A stretch of 31,435 nucleotides of DNA from JAVBKV01 sp031553885. GTDB lineage: Bacteria > Bacteroidota > Bacteroidia > Bacteroidales > Azobacteroidaceae. Every line of letters begins with the position of its first letter. The stretch's first letter is position 1. Below the pieces are notes generated by a model. It was not told the origin of the DNA. It did no database searches and was given only the letters and a program-made list of their open reading frames with translations. The stretch lies in NCBI GenBank assembly GCA_031553885.1, contig JAVBKV010000059.1, positions 1-31,435 of the forward strand. Reading direction: 5' to 3'. The translations under genes and the position numbers were made by a program. Shown here piece by piece: positions 31,347 to 31,435 of this stretch.

Positions 31347-31435
31347 CTCTTCGGGAACCTGACTTTTGAACCAAATTTTTTGTATTATTTCATAGGTTAG
31401 ACTATCTCTACTCCCTCTGATAGCTGTTTTTCTAT

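Noticed and set aside
1..31435. Insertion sequences or prophage genes
   Set aside because: No transposase, integrase or phage structural gene was recognised; the palindromic repeats lack coding capacity.

Overview
The window looks like a chromosomal segment of a Bacteroidales bacterium, possibly an Odoribacter/Butyricimonas-like gut anaerobe. The phylum call rests on promoters of the TTG-N19/20-TAnnTTTG type, a gldH lipoprotein gene beside a PSP1/RicT gene, Bacteroidetes-style DUF6599 and HTH orphan proteins, and weak Shine-Dalgarno sites. The genus is only a guess from gene content and base composition. No phage, insertion sequence, CRISPR array or rRNA was found.

Layout. A tRNA-Lys(CTT) gene on the minus strand opens the window and a tRNA-Lys(TTT) gene on the plus strand closes it. 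Positions 260-2575 are sparse: one orphan HTH regulator sits between long AT-rich non-coding stretches, one holding a perfect 20-bp inverted repeat. Next come a CPBP membrane protease, a 66-residue Cys-rich membrane miniprotein, a DUF1015 protein and an ABC-F ATPase.

The centrepiece is a nine-gene minus-strand operon (15692 down to 6944) for fermenting glutamate by the methylaspartate route: glutamate mutase sigma subunit, MutL chaperone, glutamate mutase epsilon subunit, methylaspartate ammonia-lyase, an AtuA/DUF1446 protein, a DUF4387 protein, a P-loop protein with an AlaRS-editing-like C-terminus, and the two subunits of a class I fumarase-type hydratase (probable mesaconase). Together these take L-glutamate to 3-methylaspartate, mesaconate and (S)-citramalate. 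The citramalate-cleaving enzyme is not in the window. The three middle genes have no established role here and are the best candidates for undescribed biology.

Downstream lie a small exported protein, a hybrid histidine kinase facing (and overlapping by four bases) a sigma-54-type response regulator, a Kup potassium transporter, a DUF6599 exported protein, a Tat-exported aldo/keto reductase with two 4Fe-4S motifs, and a branched-chain aminotransferase. On the plus strand follow metF, the DNA polymerase III delta' gene, ricT and gldH, then a convergent PBP4-type D,D-carboxypeptidase.

A second theme is a dispersed 7-bp tandem repeat (GARTTAA and relatives) found just after five stop codons, always in the same orientation relative to the upstream gene. 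Because the period is seven, its TAA triplets fall in all three reading frames. One array supplies the stop codon of the methylaspartate ammonia-lyase gene. A separate GC-rich 30-bp inverted repeat lies between holB and ricT.
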